From Bombyx mori (taxonomy: Eukaryota; Arthropoda; Insecta; Lepidoptera; Bombycidae): a stretch of 64,000 bases of DNA. The notes under the pieces were generated by a model. That model saw nothing but the letters and a program-made list of their open reading frames with translations, had not been told where the DNA came from and ran no database searches. Position numbers and translations under genes: made by a program. This document shows positions 20,843 to 31,510 of this stretch, piece after piece. Within the stretch, counting starts at the first letter, position 1, and every line of letters begins with the position of its first letter. The stretch covers positions 11,621,501 to 11,685,500 of the forward strand of contig NC_085120.1 in the NCBI RefSeq assembly GCF_030269925.1, written 5' to 3'.

Positions 20843-21471
20843 TTCAGGGAATTGTTCCAACAAATTTAATATATATACAGGCATCAATAAACATTTACTC
20901 ACGGAGCTTATAATAACACCCCTTCGAAGAAGCCGGTTCATAACAAACCGTTCCGTTATATAAACCGGGTAATTACCACCCGTATTGGTTTAATGCCGAC
21001 GATCAATTATCGAAACCGGATTTAATGTAGTATCTAATGGCCCCTGAATGATGCATTATCGGGCTTTAATAGATGTTTGGCATATGTTTTTTTTTTTTTT
21101 TAAGAAGGGCTTAAAATAATCATGACTACCACTGATTCAGAAATCAGTTTTATCACCGAAGATAATGAGTCAGAAGTCAAGGCATGTATATTGGCAACAC
21201 ACATAATTTGTAATATTTATCATTAAAAAATACTCTTTTTGACAAATAAACACTTAGAGAATATCATTGTTGTTGTTCCTTAACGGAAAATGACGATCTT
21301 TAGAGATTATCTTGTAGAATTAATAGTTTTTAATTCATAAAATAAAATTACCAGTACAGGGGTGAGGTTGACAGCATAGCAATTGTAAACAAATTTTTGC
21401 ACTATATGTGCGGTTTGATATTGTGTGTGTATGTTGTGAGTCAATCATCTCATACCGTCCTAATAATTTAA
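20843..21471. other. No recognised feature; one short acidic ORF
   Basis: A cluster of ACCGG/AACCG motifs lies at 20930-20975. An ATG at 21121 opens 35 codons (MTTTDSEISFITEDNE start) before a stop. No homology is recognised, so it is not called as a gene. Confidence 0.3.
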
Positions 21472-21560
21472 ACGGTAGGCAGCGGCTTGGTTCTACCACT
21501 CACCACTCACCATCAGGTGGGCCGTATGCTCGACTGCCTACAAGGGCAATAACAAAAAAA
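21472..21560 (+). mobile_element. LINE 3' tail, TGCCTACAAGGGCAATA family
   Basis: ACGGTAGGCAGCGGCTTGG to CTGCCTACAAGGGCAATAAC, a tail-only copy with an A-rich end. Confidence 0.75.
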
Positions 21561-22110
21561 TAACACTTATAGTTCACATGAAATCGTAACTCTTTTGAGC
21601 GTTCATATTTCAAACATTAAAACTCATCATATTAAATGAATGTTAATTTTTTTTTATAATCCGAGAAATCGTAATAAAAGGTGTACTTTTCCCTAAAAAA
21701 AAAAGAGAAAAGAAAGACATATTCTTTTCATTCATAAAAAAAAATATGTAAATATACTTTGTTAAATGACTTCGAGGAAAAAAAGTTCTAAAACAAGCGA
21801 GATTGATGTCATCAGGGCGCCCTTCGTTAATTAAGTGTGAAAACGATCAGGAAAATGTCCTTTTTTTTACACGTTATTTCATTAAATTTTTTATTCAGGT
21901 TGACCCCGAGGTTTTTCGCGTTTTAAATTCGTACGGTAAACTTTGGTCGTGAAACAGATGACCAGTGGAGCTAAAAAATTGGCTAATGTCGACCGAGTAT
22001 CGGACAGTGCAAAAGAGCTAAAGAAGGTGCTAGATCGAGGACCTAATGAAGGTCAATTCAAAGGTTGGAAGCATCTGAAGCCTTCGTGGTCTTAGTCGTA
22101 GCATCTTAGC

Positions 22111-22471
22111 CGTCGTGGTCTACAGGATAAGACGTCCGGTGCATTCGTGTTGAGCGATGCACCGGTGTTCGAATCCCGCAGGCGGGTGCCAATTTTTCTA
22201 ATGAAATACATACTCAACAAATGTTCACGATTGACTTCCACGGTGAAGGAATAACATCGTTTAATAAAAATCAAACCCGCAAAATTATAACTTGCGTAAT
22301 TACTAGTGGTAGGACCTCTTGTGAGTCTACAGGAATAGGTACCACCGCCCTGCATATTTCTGCCGTGAAGCAGTAATGCGTTTCGGTTTGAAGGGTGGGG
22401 CAGCCGTTGTAACTATACTTGAGACCTTAGAACTTATATCTCAAGGTGGCTCAATAATTTACGTTGTAGCC
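22111..22471 (+). mobile_element. Bm1 SINE with tRNA-like head, 3' end diverged
   Basis: Retains the tRNA-derived head with pol III boxes: GTGGTCTACAGGATAAG near the A box and GGTGTTCGAATCCCGC as the B box. The body runs through AATGTTCACGATTGACTTCC and the AGTAATGCGTTTCGG block, and similarity fades after TCTCAAGGTGG. Confidence 0.92.
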
Positions 22472-22565
22472 ATATAATATATTATGTAAGTAAATATTAT
22501 GTTGGTTTATGTTACGCTAAAACAAGACATTTAGTAGACAATTAAATGTCGTATTGTTTTTGGTG

Positions 22566-22778
22566 TAAATGGGTAGACAAGCTTATGCGCCAACTAGTGC
22601 TAAGTAGTTCCCGGGTCTCATAGACGTTACAACGCGAATTTCGACCCTAAGACAAGGGCTTGAAATCTCAATTTCGGTGCGTAACAGTTGTCCGACTACT
22701 AAAACCCGCACTCATGATTTATTTACGCCAGAATTGAACAGGATAGTGATACTCATCCGTGCGGGCTTGCAATACGCG
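22566..22778 (-). repeat. Very old Bm1 copy
   Basis: Diverged along its whole length but collinear with long-class Bm1 on the minus strand: ATGGGTAGACAAGCTTATG, TCATAGACGTTACAACG, and CCGTGCGGGCTTGCAA at the 5' side. Confidence 0.6.
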
Positions 22779-23116
22779 TCATGTTTTGGGCAATTAAATT
22801 TTATTTTCATCCAAAAGCCCATAAAGCCTTTTAACGAATGCAAATATTTTGAGATGCGCGCGATTTTTTTTTTTCCACGTATGGAATTGATCGAGTGTGC
22901 GGTGCTACTCGATATCGTTCAGATTCAAATGAATGTATGGAACATATTTAAATTCAATTAGTTTATTTAAATCGTAAATAAATGGACTAATTTGACAAAA
23001 CATATTTTTTTTATATGTACTACTTGACAGGATTAGATGCATACCTTAATGTATGTAACAAGGCAATTTAATACCTATATTATTTAATATTTAACCGCAA
23101 TCTTTTCGAATATGTC

Positions 23117-23824
23117 ATGGCGCCGCAATTCCAAGGAATATCCCTGCCACCTTCCGAGAGTATTGGGATACTTGGGGTCGACATTTCGAGCGATGTCCAA
23201 TTTCGGAGTCATTTGGAAGGCAAAGCCAAGTTGGTGTCCAAAATGCTGGGAGTCCTCAACAGAGCGAAGCGGTATTTCACGCCTGGACAAAGACTTTTGC
23301 TTTATAAAGCACAAGTCCGGCCTCGCGTGGAGTACTACTCCCATCTCAGGGCCGGGGCTCCCAAATACCAGCTTCTTCCATTTGACTCCATACAGAGGAG
23401 GGCCGTTCGGATTGTCGATAATCCCATTCTCACGGATCGTTTGGAGCCTCTGGGTCTGCGGAGGGACTTCGGTTCCCTCTGTATTTTGTACCGTATGTTC
23501 CATGGGGAGTGCTCTGAGGAATTGTTCGAGATGATACCGGCATCTCGTTTTTACCATCGCACCGCCACTGCGGTCATCCACAGTGCGTTTCCAGAGGTCT
23601 TTTTTGCCACGTGCCATCCGGCTATGGAATGAACTCCCCTCCACGGTGTTTCCCGAGCGCTATGACATGTCCTTCTTCAAACGAGGCTTGTGGAGAGTAT
23701 TAAGCGGTAGGCAGCGGCTTGGCTCTGCCCCTGGCATTGCTGAAGTCCATGGGCGGCGGTAACCACTCACCATCAGGTGGGCCGTATGCTCGTCTGCCTA
23801 CAAGGGCAATACAAAAAAAAAAAA
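23117..23824 (+). mobile_element. 5'-truncated LINE, RT C-terminus plus 3' tail
   Basis: The frame 23117-23632 reads SIGILGVDISSDVQFRSHL, KMLGVLNRAKRYFTPGQ, YKAQVRPRVEYYSHL, then FDSIQRRAVRIVDNP. This is the region after the FADD box of a CR1/Jockey-like reverse transcriptase. One frameshift falls in the ATAVIHSAFPEV zone, where the related copy at 48181 reads RHRSRAHPYYLEPL. Then come the 3' UTR (GGTAGGCAGCGGCTTGGCTC) and an A tail to 23824. Identity to its relatives is high, so this is a fairly recent but dead copy. Confidence 0.85.
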
Positions 23825-23935
23825 GCTTACATATATACAAGTTCCGAACAACATCATTCGGACCGTCGGTATACCGAGCAACGACACGCGCTCAGTGAAA
23901 GATCTTATCTTTGTCATTTATTCCCACCCTACCGT
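23825..23935 (+). repeat. Dispersed repeat of unknown class, copy 1
   Basis: GCTTACATATATACAAGTTCC, TACCGAGCAACGA and CTCAGTGAAAGATCTTATCT align with 53599-53706 and with the complement of 38285-38345. Class unknown. Confidence 0.6.
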
Positions 23936-24317
23936 AAAACCCCAAACTGATTGCCGCCTTCCGTCATGACCAATCACTTCATCACGATAAATCATAATCT
24001 CATTACACTGCTAATCTGAAAATGAAAAAGAGTCGATAGCACAGAAACCTGGAAATCACTTATTACCATAATACGTATTATCATAATCGGCGTTGTTTTG
24101 TTCGTATTTACTGTCCAGATCTTTAGACCAAACAACTATCGAACCAATGGCAGTCATTTGAAGTATAATTTTTGTTTCAACCAAGAATCGGATTTGAAAT
24201 TTCACCGTTTTTGCAAAACGACCTCATACTTTATTGGAGGCAAAGCATATTTACAATGGTAGAATTCTGGTAACCACCAGCAGCTCATCCACCTGCTGCT
24301 GTCTTAAAAACTTAATA

Positions 24318-24600
24318 AAAGTCATCATCGTCATCATCTCAGCCTGTCCACTGTCCACTGCTGAACATAGGCCTCTCCAATTGATCTCCAGTGCGGCCGG
24401 TCTGTTGCCACATGCATGTATCCAAACTACTGACTCCGGGTGGAGATCTGACGTCGGGTGATAGAGTGTGAGGGGAGTCATTTGGTGGATAGGGCCCTAA
24501 AACATCCTTAGGTCCGCGGTCTGCTCCCAGTATCTGCAGACCGTCAAGTCAATACCTCGCTCGTTCCCCCGACGCGGACACATCATATGAGGATCGGCCG
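24318..24600 (-). pseudogene. RTE-like LINE 3' end
   Basis: The minus strand reads HWRSIGEAYVQQWTVDRLR-stop, ending in a CAT/CGT trinucleotide repeat (24318-24335). The RTE-type 3' end is a short TGATGA-like repeat. The portion beyond 24480 is less certain. Confidence 0.6.
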
Positions 24601-24738
24601 AAAATATAAAAAAAGAAAAAAAGTTCACAAGACGACCTACTAGCAGTAATTACCTAAATGTACATATTCGGTTTTCGTCGCTTCATTGTAAGGCGTAATT
24701 CCTTTATTCGTGAAAACAGAACACACATTTTTTATCAC

Positions 24739-24835
24739 GTGCCAACCGACATTGGAATGAATTCTCCTTTCAAATGTCATATCTTTCTTCAAAGCAGGTT
24801 GGCGGAAAGTTCTCACCAGTAGGCAGTGGGTAGGT
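24739..24835 (+). repeat. Degenerate LINE 3' coding fragment
   Basis: Similar to 23605-23720: CACGTGCCAACCGACATTGG, GTCATATCTTTCTTCAAAG and AGTAGGCAGTGGG. Old copy of the same family. Confidence 0.5.
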
Positions 24836-26465
24836 TGTACTCCTATGTATTGCTGACGTGCGCGTACGTCGGTGTCTACCTCCTTTCAGATCAGGGCCAT
24901 TTGCTTATCTGCAAAGGTAATGAAAAAAAAGCACGTAATTCGAAAAATTTTTACCTACCGTATGATTTGAACAGTTTAGTTTGGATGACCCAGCACACCA
25001 AATGTCTGGATCACGGTAGCTTCACTCTTCCTTGGGAGACTACATTTGTCCATCTTGCCTCTTACTTTTGTTGTGGTGTGACACCCTTCTATTGGTCTCC
25101 CTGTTTTTTTCTCTTCCTTTTTTTTACATTGAAAGTTATAGCCTTTTCGATTGTCTTTTATTATCCTTTCGCTTTATTGGCTTTTCAATCTTAAATCACT
25201 GAATGATCAATCACAATAAAATCAAATAACGTTAACTTATGGCCCGCCGGACCATAACTGATGACGTAAAACGTAAAATGTTTCGCTAAGTAGCTGTCAA
25301 GAGTTAGGAAACATTGAGATAACAGAGGGGAAAGCAGATCGATGCCAAGTGTGGGCCTTGAATGAAGTCCCATATAAGTGACCGATAAAAGTTCTTTTTT
25401 TTGCGTTATCGTGGCTCCAACTATTTGTTCGAAATTTTTTTTTTAAACCAAGCGTATTTTAATAGACAGTGTTTTTTATAATTGGCTGTTTAATTTGTAA
25501 ACTTACACCTCACAAGCAAAACCAATTTAACCAAATTGTTATTCTTTGGATATTTTTTAGTTGTTATTTTATAAATAATTGCTGAATAAAAATTATAATC
25601 TAGTAAACTAGATTTATACGCTCATTTTGTAAAGTGCACTAACAATTTGGAACTCATGTTGAAACATTGAAAATGAGGTACCAATACTCATGCGATAAAG
25701 TTAAGCTTCTGAATTTATGTTTAGTACTCGCGAACTTATATTTCTTCTTACATATATGATCAAATGGTCTGTCAGCAGTAATCTCTGCGACCGTTATTCC
25801 AAGCATAACACAGACTACGACATGATCTTAGTTTCCTCGATCTTCATACTGTTTTTGTGTTAAAAAACAATGGCAATAACGGTACTGCCCCTTAACACAA
25901 AAATGGATGTGGGTCCATACACAGATCTGCGAAATAAAATGCATGCTTAATACGCCAATAATCCACTAAAAACTGACGAACGTATAATGAAAGATCAGAC
26001 TTAGCCACGCGTACTAACTTATGACGTCACGTATCCGAGTTTCGAGCGACGTCTTGTAGTTGAGTCAAAAACTTTTGCGCTAACACTTAAAGATAAGCAA
26101 AACCTACTACTTGCTCTTTTATGAAGCAACTCCAACCCTTACTAAGATTTTTCTCTCGGTTTAGATTTTTATAAATGATATCCAAGCACTCGAGCCCCGG
26201 CAGCTTTCGCAATAAATTTTATTTGGTCGTAACTCGATTTGTATGTTTTATGTTCGTTTTATTAAAATCGAGAGGATTTTGAATGATGTTTTTTTTCTTT
26301 TCTGTGTTGCTCCGTGAATGTCAAGTCAGTCTATAAGGGAATGTTACTGGTGAAGTCACTTTGAAATTCTATCATATTAGCGTTTGCATGCGATTTTTTA
26401 TTTGAACCAGTTACATATTCGTTAATTTATAAATAATAATAATATTAATAATAATAATAAATAAA
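24836..26465. other. No recognised feature
   Basis: 1.6 kb of AT-rich DNA. A 122-codon frame (24826-25194) starts within the LINE remnant at a non-ATG codon and shows no domain. An (AAT)n stretch lies at 26434-26465. Confidence 0.4.
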
Positions 26466-26720
26466 ATATTTACTAACAATCACGCCACGTTAACTGGTCC
26501 CATGATAAGTTCGTAAATAACTTGTGTTACAGGTACCAGATAACGGAAATAAATGTAAGATGTTTATTATAGACATACATATATTTAATATACATCCATA
26601 ACCCTGGAAAAGACATTTATATTTATCATACAAATATCTTCCCTTGGCGGGACTCGAACCCGCGACCCCCTTGTGTAGTGACCATGTCACTTACGACTAC
26701 ACCAGACGGTCGTCAAAGTT
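26466..26720 (-). mobile_element. tRNA-derived SINE, non-Bm1 family
   Basis: Minus strand: the head carries GTCTGGTGTAGTCGTAAGTG (A-box region) and GGTTCGAGTCCCGCC (a strong B box), followed by an AT-rich body and a tail with GGTACCTGTAACACAAG. It looks like a tRNA at the head, but the arms cannot all pair and the sequence continues past the acceptor, so it is a SINE and not a tRNA gene. Confidence 0.7.
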
Positions 26721-26990
26721 CATTGGCAATAATTGAGTTCAGATGGCATAAAAAAACAGTATGCTTAATAGAAATCATCGAATGTTTATTTAATTGTAAA
26801 GATGAGGATATACCATTAATAATGTAAAACAATATCAGCGAAGCGGCCGCCACGTCTACGCTTGCAAGACCATCTTCTTTTCAGGAAATTTCCCATTTGC
26901 GACTAAATGTCCTCAATAGCTTCACGAATTCAATTTTTGAGATCTTGACTCGATTTGGAGCATTGATATACCCCAAATTCATGTAGCCTT

Positions 26991-27237
26991 CTTTTTTATT
27001 GCTTAGATGGATGGACGAGCTCACAGCCCACCTGGTGTTAAGTGGTTACTGGAGCCCATAGACATCTACAACATAAATGCGCCACCCACCTCGAGATATA
27101 AGTTCTAAGATCTCAGTATAGTTACAACGGCTACCCCACCCTTCGAACCGAAACGCATTACTGCTTCACGGCGGAAATAGGCGGGGTGGTGGTACCTACC
27201 CGTGCGGACTCCCAAGAGGTCCTACCACCAGTAATAG
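26991..27237 (-). mobile_element. Bm1 SINE inserted in the mariner relic
   Basis: Long-class Bm1, minus strand. GCCTT is repeated on both sides (26986-26990, 27238-27242), and the transposase reading resumes exactly across the insertion (LLLQG / GYMN), proving the order of events. Confidence 0.9.
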
Positions 27238-27475
27238 GCCTTGAAGAAGTAAGTCTAAAAAATCACAAGATTTCAGTTGCCAATTGTGATCACCTCTTCG
27301 GGAAATCACACGGTCAGGTAACTTTTCACCCAAAAGAGCGGTGGTATCCTTACTTAATCGACACGTAAGGCCGTTTAATCTAAAATAAATATCGTTCACA
27401 TCAACATCTTCCAATTCCGGTCATAAGAAATCATTGAACATTGCTTGATAGCACAATCCATTCACCGTAACGCTT

Positions 27476-27758
27476 GGTGCTTTTAGGTACCACAAGCACC
27501 GGTCATTGTTCTCGTCGAACTCGTCGCTTGCGACGAAGGGCTCGACGAGCGAATTAACCCATAGACACAGTCCACTGAGTTTCTCGCCCGATCTTCTCAG
27601 TGGGTTGCGTTTCCGATCTAGTGGTAGATTCTGTGAAGCACTGCTCTTGCTAGGGCCAGTGTTAGCAACCCTCCCGGTCAGAGCCCCGTGAGCTCACCTA
27701 CACGTCAAGGAGAAGGCAAAACAGCCTCTCAAGGCTATCAGCATAGGTAGGAAAAAAA
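27476..27758 (+). mobile_element. BMC1-like LINE 3' end, 9-bp TSD, inserted in the mariner relic
   Basis: Plus strand: GGTGCTTTTAGGTACCACAA, the AACCCATAGACACAGTCCAC block, AGATTCTGTGAAGCACTGC and TATCAGCATAGGTAGG plus an A tail. Flanked by GTAACGCTT at 27467-27475 and 27759-27767, a 9-bp target duplication, inside the transposase VTVNG segment. Confidence 0.9.
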
Positions 27759-28138
27759 GTAACGCTTCCTCATTTTGGATAAAATAAGTTCCCATTACCC
27801 CACCAGACTGAAAATTGAAACAAAATGTCACACGTTTACGATGGAGAGATAATAGTGGATAATTCTTTCACTTTCCGAGCCCAAAAAGCAACAACTCTGC
27901 TTGTTAATATACCATTCGAAGTATAAGGAGTCGCATTATTGAAAATGATATTTTAAATTGAAATTCCGGGTCTGTTTGACGCAAATCAACAAAGACGCAA
28001 CGTTGTCGATGATCGATGTCATTTGTGGACTGGCCAAACGGATTTGGGTTTTTCTCAATACTACGGGGTACAACAGCAATATTCTTAGCTACCCTTAAGC
28101 GATCAAAATCAAAGTACGTACTTCGTGTTAATTCTTAC

Positions 28139-28216
28139 TTCTTTACGAAGTATATTGCGAAGTTCATTCGTAAACGAAGTATTTGGCGAAGTTAATTCGT
28201 ACTCCTTTACGAATTA
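28139..28216. repeat. Two imperfect ~29-bp direct repeats
   Basis: ACGAAGTAT, GCGAAGTT and ATTCGTA occur in the same order twice (about 28146-28174 and 28175-28204), with extra TTTACGAA copies on each side. Function unknown. Confidence 0.6.
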
Positions 28217-28285
28217 CTTTAACGATAAAGGAATGGAGTCGTGTAATCAAAATCAAATCATCAAAGTTTATATTTGCGTAAATAC

Positions 28286-28355
28286 GGGTGGTAGGGCGTC
28301 TAAGCACACATGGATAAGTACCGCCACTATGCCTATTTCTCCTATGAAACAGTCC
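28286..28355 (+). repeat. Old Bm1 fragment
   Basis: GGGTGGTAGGGCGTCT, GTACCGCCACTATGCC and TATTTCTCCTATGAAACAG resemble the Bm1 body. Confidence 0.5.
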
Positions 28356-28386
28356 CTAGTTCTGGTTCGAAAAGTTATAGTACACG

Positions 28387-28628
28387 CTTTTTTTTTAAAT
28401 TGCTTAAATGGGTGGACGAGCTCACAGCCCACCTGGTGTTAAGTGGTTACTGAAGCCCATAGACATCTACAACGTAAATGCGCCACCCAACTTGAGATAT
28501 AAGTTCTAAGGTCTCAGTATAGTTACAACGGCTGCCCCACCCTCCAAACCGAAACGTAATACTGCTTCACGGCAGAAATAGGCCGGGTGGTTGTACCTAC
28601 CCGTGCGGACACACAAGAGGTCCTACCC
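28387..28628 (-). mobile_element. Bm1 SINE, 5'-truncated (long class)
   Basis: Minus strand: T run, GGGTGGACGAGCTCACAGCC, full body, ending GAGGTCCTACCCTCG. Confidence 0.9.
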
Positions 28629-29438
28629 TCGTGTTTCAAGATGCGAGGTTCAAATTGCGATTTCCAAAAGTTCCGCGTTAAACACTTAACACGGAGTGAA
28701 CTATAAGCTCATTGTAAAATTTTTCAGCAACACTAAAAAACCTGATAAATTACAAGCAAATCTGACAATTATATTCGAGAATGTAGTTCGGATAAATCAC
28801 AAACAGGCATACCGCATTGAAACGTTCGTAATTCAGAGTATCCGAACAAAGAGGTCCATGTATCCGTAAATATTTAAAAAGCAAGCCGATAGGGGCGTTG
28901 GTGTTTACCACAAATCAAATGTACTTTATAATTCGTGAAAACTTTATCAAAGGAGATTTCATGGACTTTTTCATTCATTTAGACTACATACCGATATAGA
29001 TATAATATTAATATTTATTGTTTATGATTAAAATATGTGGTTTAAAGGGTAGACGTCTTTAGCACCCCCATTGTAATATAGGATTGGCCTGATATAACGT
29101 AAATTGAAGTAAATAGTGCATTATTTATTTCTTTGGCTTGATGCAATCATCACATTGTAGCGTATAGACACAGAAAATAAAAAGAATTATTTCATAATAG
29201 ATTTAAAAAAAAAACTCTAAATGTTTTAATTAAAAATTCCGCATATTAATATATCTTATTGTCAGTTTCTAATATAAGCCCAGGATTCATCATAATCTTA
29301 ATGCGAGACTTTTATATTTATAACAGCTGAGTCAAGAGGAACTTAATTGAAAAAAAAAAGTGTGTGTGTCCGCTCCGACGCACGACTGGAGTTTACTGGA
29401 TATAAATATAAATTTGTGTCAGTTGAATACAGTAAAAT
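28629..29438. other. No recognised feature
   Basis: AT-rich DNA. A TATAAATA lies at 29401-29408 and a TCAGTT initiator-like motif at 29419-29424, but their spacing (~20 bp) is shorter than typical for a TATA promoter. Confidence 0.35.
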
Positions 29439-29505
29439 ATGGAAGTTACGTATTCTAGTGAGAATGATCCGGGAGTTGCGGAACACGTGGATGCGGTAAT
29501 TAAGT
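29439..29505 (+). CDS. Candidate first coding exon (weak), unrecognised protein
   Basis: An ATG in good context (A at -3, G at +4) opens MEVTYSSENDPGVAEHVDAV then I, followed immediately by the donor-like AA|GTAAGTC. Without splicing the frame would stop at the TAA inside that donor. Amino-acid composition and codon use look like real coding sequence and unlike the AT-rich surroundings, and a TCAGTT initiator-like motif lies 20 bp upstream. I do not recognise the protein and found no convincing second exon downstream within the window, though introns in this genome can be long. It could be chance: only 22 codons. Confidence 0.3.
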
Positions 29506-30089
29506 AAGTCTATATAATTCACTTTTACAATTAATATATAAGTTGTCCATTCACTGATAGAAGGAATTGTTTATATTTAATAAGCTTTATTAATAAATGA
29601 TTTGTAGCGGGTTATATTCGGGTATCAACCCACTAACAGTTGATACGTTCAGGAATCGAACCCGAACGGCGTCCGGCCACAAGCAAAACGATGTCGGTAA
29701 ATTAAACGAAACAATACGAGAAATAGTTCTATATTACGACAACACGATACACTACAGATTATTAACAAATTAACGAGACACAAAACAAACGACTAACAAA
29801 TATATGAAAATACAATAATGAGAGAAACGCGCGATCAGTACGAGGCTTTGTGGCGGACTGCCGGCGCAGCAGCCCGGCGTCACCTGCGATAACGCGGCCG
29901 CGCGTTGGCTCCTGATTGGCGCGCGCACGCATCACGCAATCAGGAGCCAATCAGGCGCATAACGCATTTCGTGTGACATGCTATACTCTCTAGTACGATT
30001 TTGGTCCCCATAATTTTCATACCCCGGGCCTATATATGTAAATCGATTCTTAAGGAGTAAACTCCAAAAAAAAACCTTGCGAGGAGAGA
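29506..30089. other. Unclassified segment with a B-box-like motif and CpG-rich patch
   Basis: The complement of 29653-29665 contains GGTTCGATTCC, a perfect pol III B-box core, but no matching A box or cloverleaf was found. The 29840-29960 patch is CpG-rich. It may be part of an unidentified retroelement. Confidence 0.3.
29905..29950. repeat. GC-rich hairpin, 14-bp perfect stem
   Basis: TTGGCTCCTGATTG (29905-29918) is perfectly inverted at 29937-29950 around an 18-nt CG-rich loop. It lies in a CpG-rich patch (29840-29960) in otherwise AT-rich DNA. It is not a bacterial-type terminator. Confidence 0.75.
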
Positions 30090-30325
30090 CGGCGATAACC
30101 TGGAAAAACTTATGATCACAGGGAAAGTTGAAGGCAACAGATCTAGAGGCCGCGGCCCGACTCGTTGGTCCGATCAGGTCCGCACCGCTTTGGACAGTAC
30201 AGTGTACAGCGCGCTGCATGACGCCGTGGACAGGGGAAAGTGGAAAAACATCTTAAGATTGAAGCTCATGGGTGATGGCGGTCACGACCCTCAGACATGA
30301 GGAACACGATTCGAGGAGGAGGAGA
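30090..30325 (+). pseudogene. LINE C-terminal fragment (GKVEG...RW family)
   Basis: The frame reads LMITGKVEGNRSRGRGPTRW, SDQVRTAL and GHDPQT-stop, then a GAGGAGGAG-rich end. This is the C-terminal tail of an RTE-like LINE ORF. Minus-strand relatives lie at 33555-33735, 41845-41995 and 50300-50660. Confidence 0.65.
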
Positions 30326-30790
30326 GTCAAAAACATGAATTTCATAGTTATACATTTTATATGATTTAATGCACATTTTAAATTTCCTGTGTTTTAACGT
30401 GCGACATTAAAACATTTCAATGAAAATACCACGAAATTTCACAATTTCGCTTAGTCCACAAGCGTGTAGCGAAATGCTACGAGGCTACGCTCGTATGAGG
30501 CTACGCTGCTACGTAGGCTAGTGCTACGATCTTGTTTTGGAGACAGTTTCCATTGTCATTATCATTACGTCAAATTTTATTATGATCCTCAAAAAGTTCA
30601 ACCTTCAAAATTCGAAGGCTTATTAAAATTTCTAAATTGATTAACAATGAACATAATTGCATTATTTTATCAATTAATAAATATATATTATGAGCTAATC
30701 TTAAGTAACGATGATTAATGTTTAATTAACGACGCCGAAGCTTTAAGCAGTCGAACAAAAAATGTGTGCGTGTACTAGTGTACACACGTA

Positions 30791-31072
30791 AGAAGTGAAA
30801 CTTGTTTATGGCCTTATTTTTCGAAAAATGATCTACATGCAACTTTCTAGAAATTGGTTAAATAAAGTTAAATTAGATAAAGTTTAAACAAAAGGATTTT
30901 ATTATCATAGACATGAATACAAAAAAGTTAAATTAGATAAAGTTTAAACAAAAGGATTTTATTATCATAGACATGAATACAAAACAGATGGCGCGTAACG
31001 GAAAAAAGTGACGCGTAACCGAAAAATGTGACGGTAAATTTTTTTCCAACGCCGATAAGGAAGTTTCACTTC
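30791..31072. mobile_element. MITE-like element with inverted ends and an internal tandem repeat
   Basis: GAAGTGAAACTT near 30792 is inverted as AAGTTTCACTTC at 31061-31072. The interior holds a 60-bp tandem duplication (30865-30984) and a GTGACGCGTAAC-type mini-repeat (30985-31035). Class unknown. Confidence 0.5.
30865..30984. repeat. Two-copy 60-bp tandem duplication
   Basis: The unit beginning AAGTTAAATTAGATAAAGT is repeated exactly at 60-bp spacing with no visible differences, so it is recent. An assembly artefact is possible. Confidence 0.9.
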
Positions 31073-31510
31073 AAATATTTAATATTAACATGGTTTGCTG
31101 AGAATGCTTTGTTTTCTTGTAATTGGCGAACGCACGCTAAGAACCGTTTATTACCCTATTAACAATGTCTGTATAATGTTTACGCTTTGTTGGAGAAACA
31201 AAATAAATTTATGATGAGTTAAATCAAGTTGTTCTTTTGGTTGTGAATAGGCATATGAGCTCTCTGTCCACCTTGTGGCCAGAGCTAATAGGCATCATCG
31301 ATGGTAGAATTTTAATTGGCGGTAAAGATAGGAGCTTGTTATATGACAGAGACAACAAAAGATGTTATATTTGTATAACATGTTGTACATGTTAAGTTTT
31401 TTTTTTCTAAATAATTTCTCATTGTGTGTTAATAACATAGTGAAATGAAATCAAATCCGCGAAGTTTATAAATTTATATTGCTGTCTATGTATTGTATTG
31501 TGTGTGTATT

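Larger units (their letters stand above)
26780..28120 (-). pseudogene. Decayed mariner-like transposase split by Bm1 and a LINE end
   Basis: Read on the minus strand in three pieces. From 28120 down to 27768: AKNIAVVPRSIEKNPN, then (after an internal deletion) DHRQRCVFVD, DPEFQFKI, YINKQSCCFLGSES and HRKRVTF. From 27475 to 27238: VTVNGLCYQ, PELEDVDVNDIYF, then ISRRGDHNW and KSCDFLDLLLQG. From 26985 to about 26780: GYMNLGYINAP and, in another frame, SCKRRRGGRFADIVLH. These match in order the segments of an insect mariner-type transposase whose last two catalytic Asp are about 41 residues apart; here the QQD motif has become RLN. Stops and frameshifts make it a relic. It is unrelated to the intact DD37D copy at 19 kb. 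Confidence 0.75.

Noticed and set aside
20512..20913. 133-codon frame and its antisense partner
   Set aside because: Produced by the (TG)n and (CT)n microsatellites (poly Cys-Val and His-Thr runs).
23084..23644. 186-codon minus-strand frame
   Set aside because: Antisense shadow of the LINE reverse transcriptase C-terminus, which reads sensibly on the plus strand.
24826..25194. 122-codon plus-strand frame
   Set aside because: It begins at a non-ATG codon inside a decayed LINE end and has a run of hydrophobic residues from T-rich DNA. No domain, context or splice signals.
26640..26720. Possible tRNA gene on the minus strand
   Set aside because: A and B boxes are good, but the stems do not all pair and the sequence runs on into a SINE body and tail.
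29401..29424. TATA box plus initiator as a confident promoter
   Set aside because: TATAAATA to TCAGTT spacing is about 20 bp, shorter than the usual ~30 bp, and TATA-like strings are common in this AT-rich DNA.
30846..31040. CRISPR-like repeat array
   Set aside because: Only two tandem 60-bp units plus short GTGACGCGTAAC motifs, no regular spacers, and the genome is eukaryotic.
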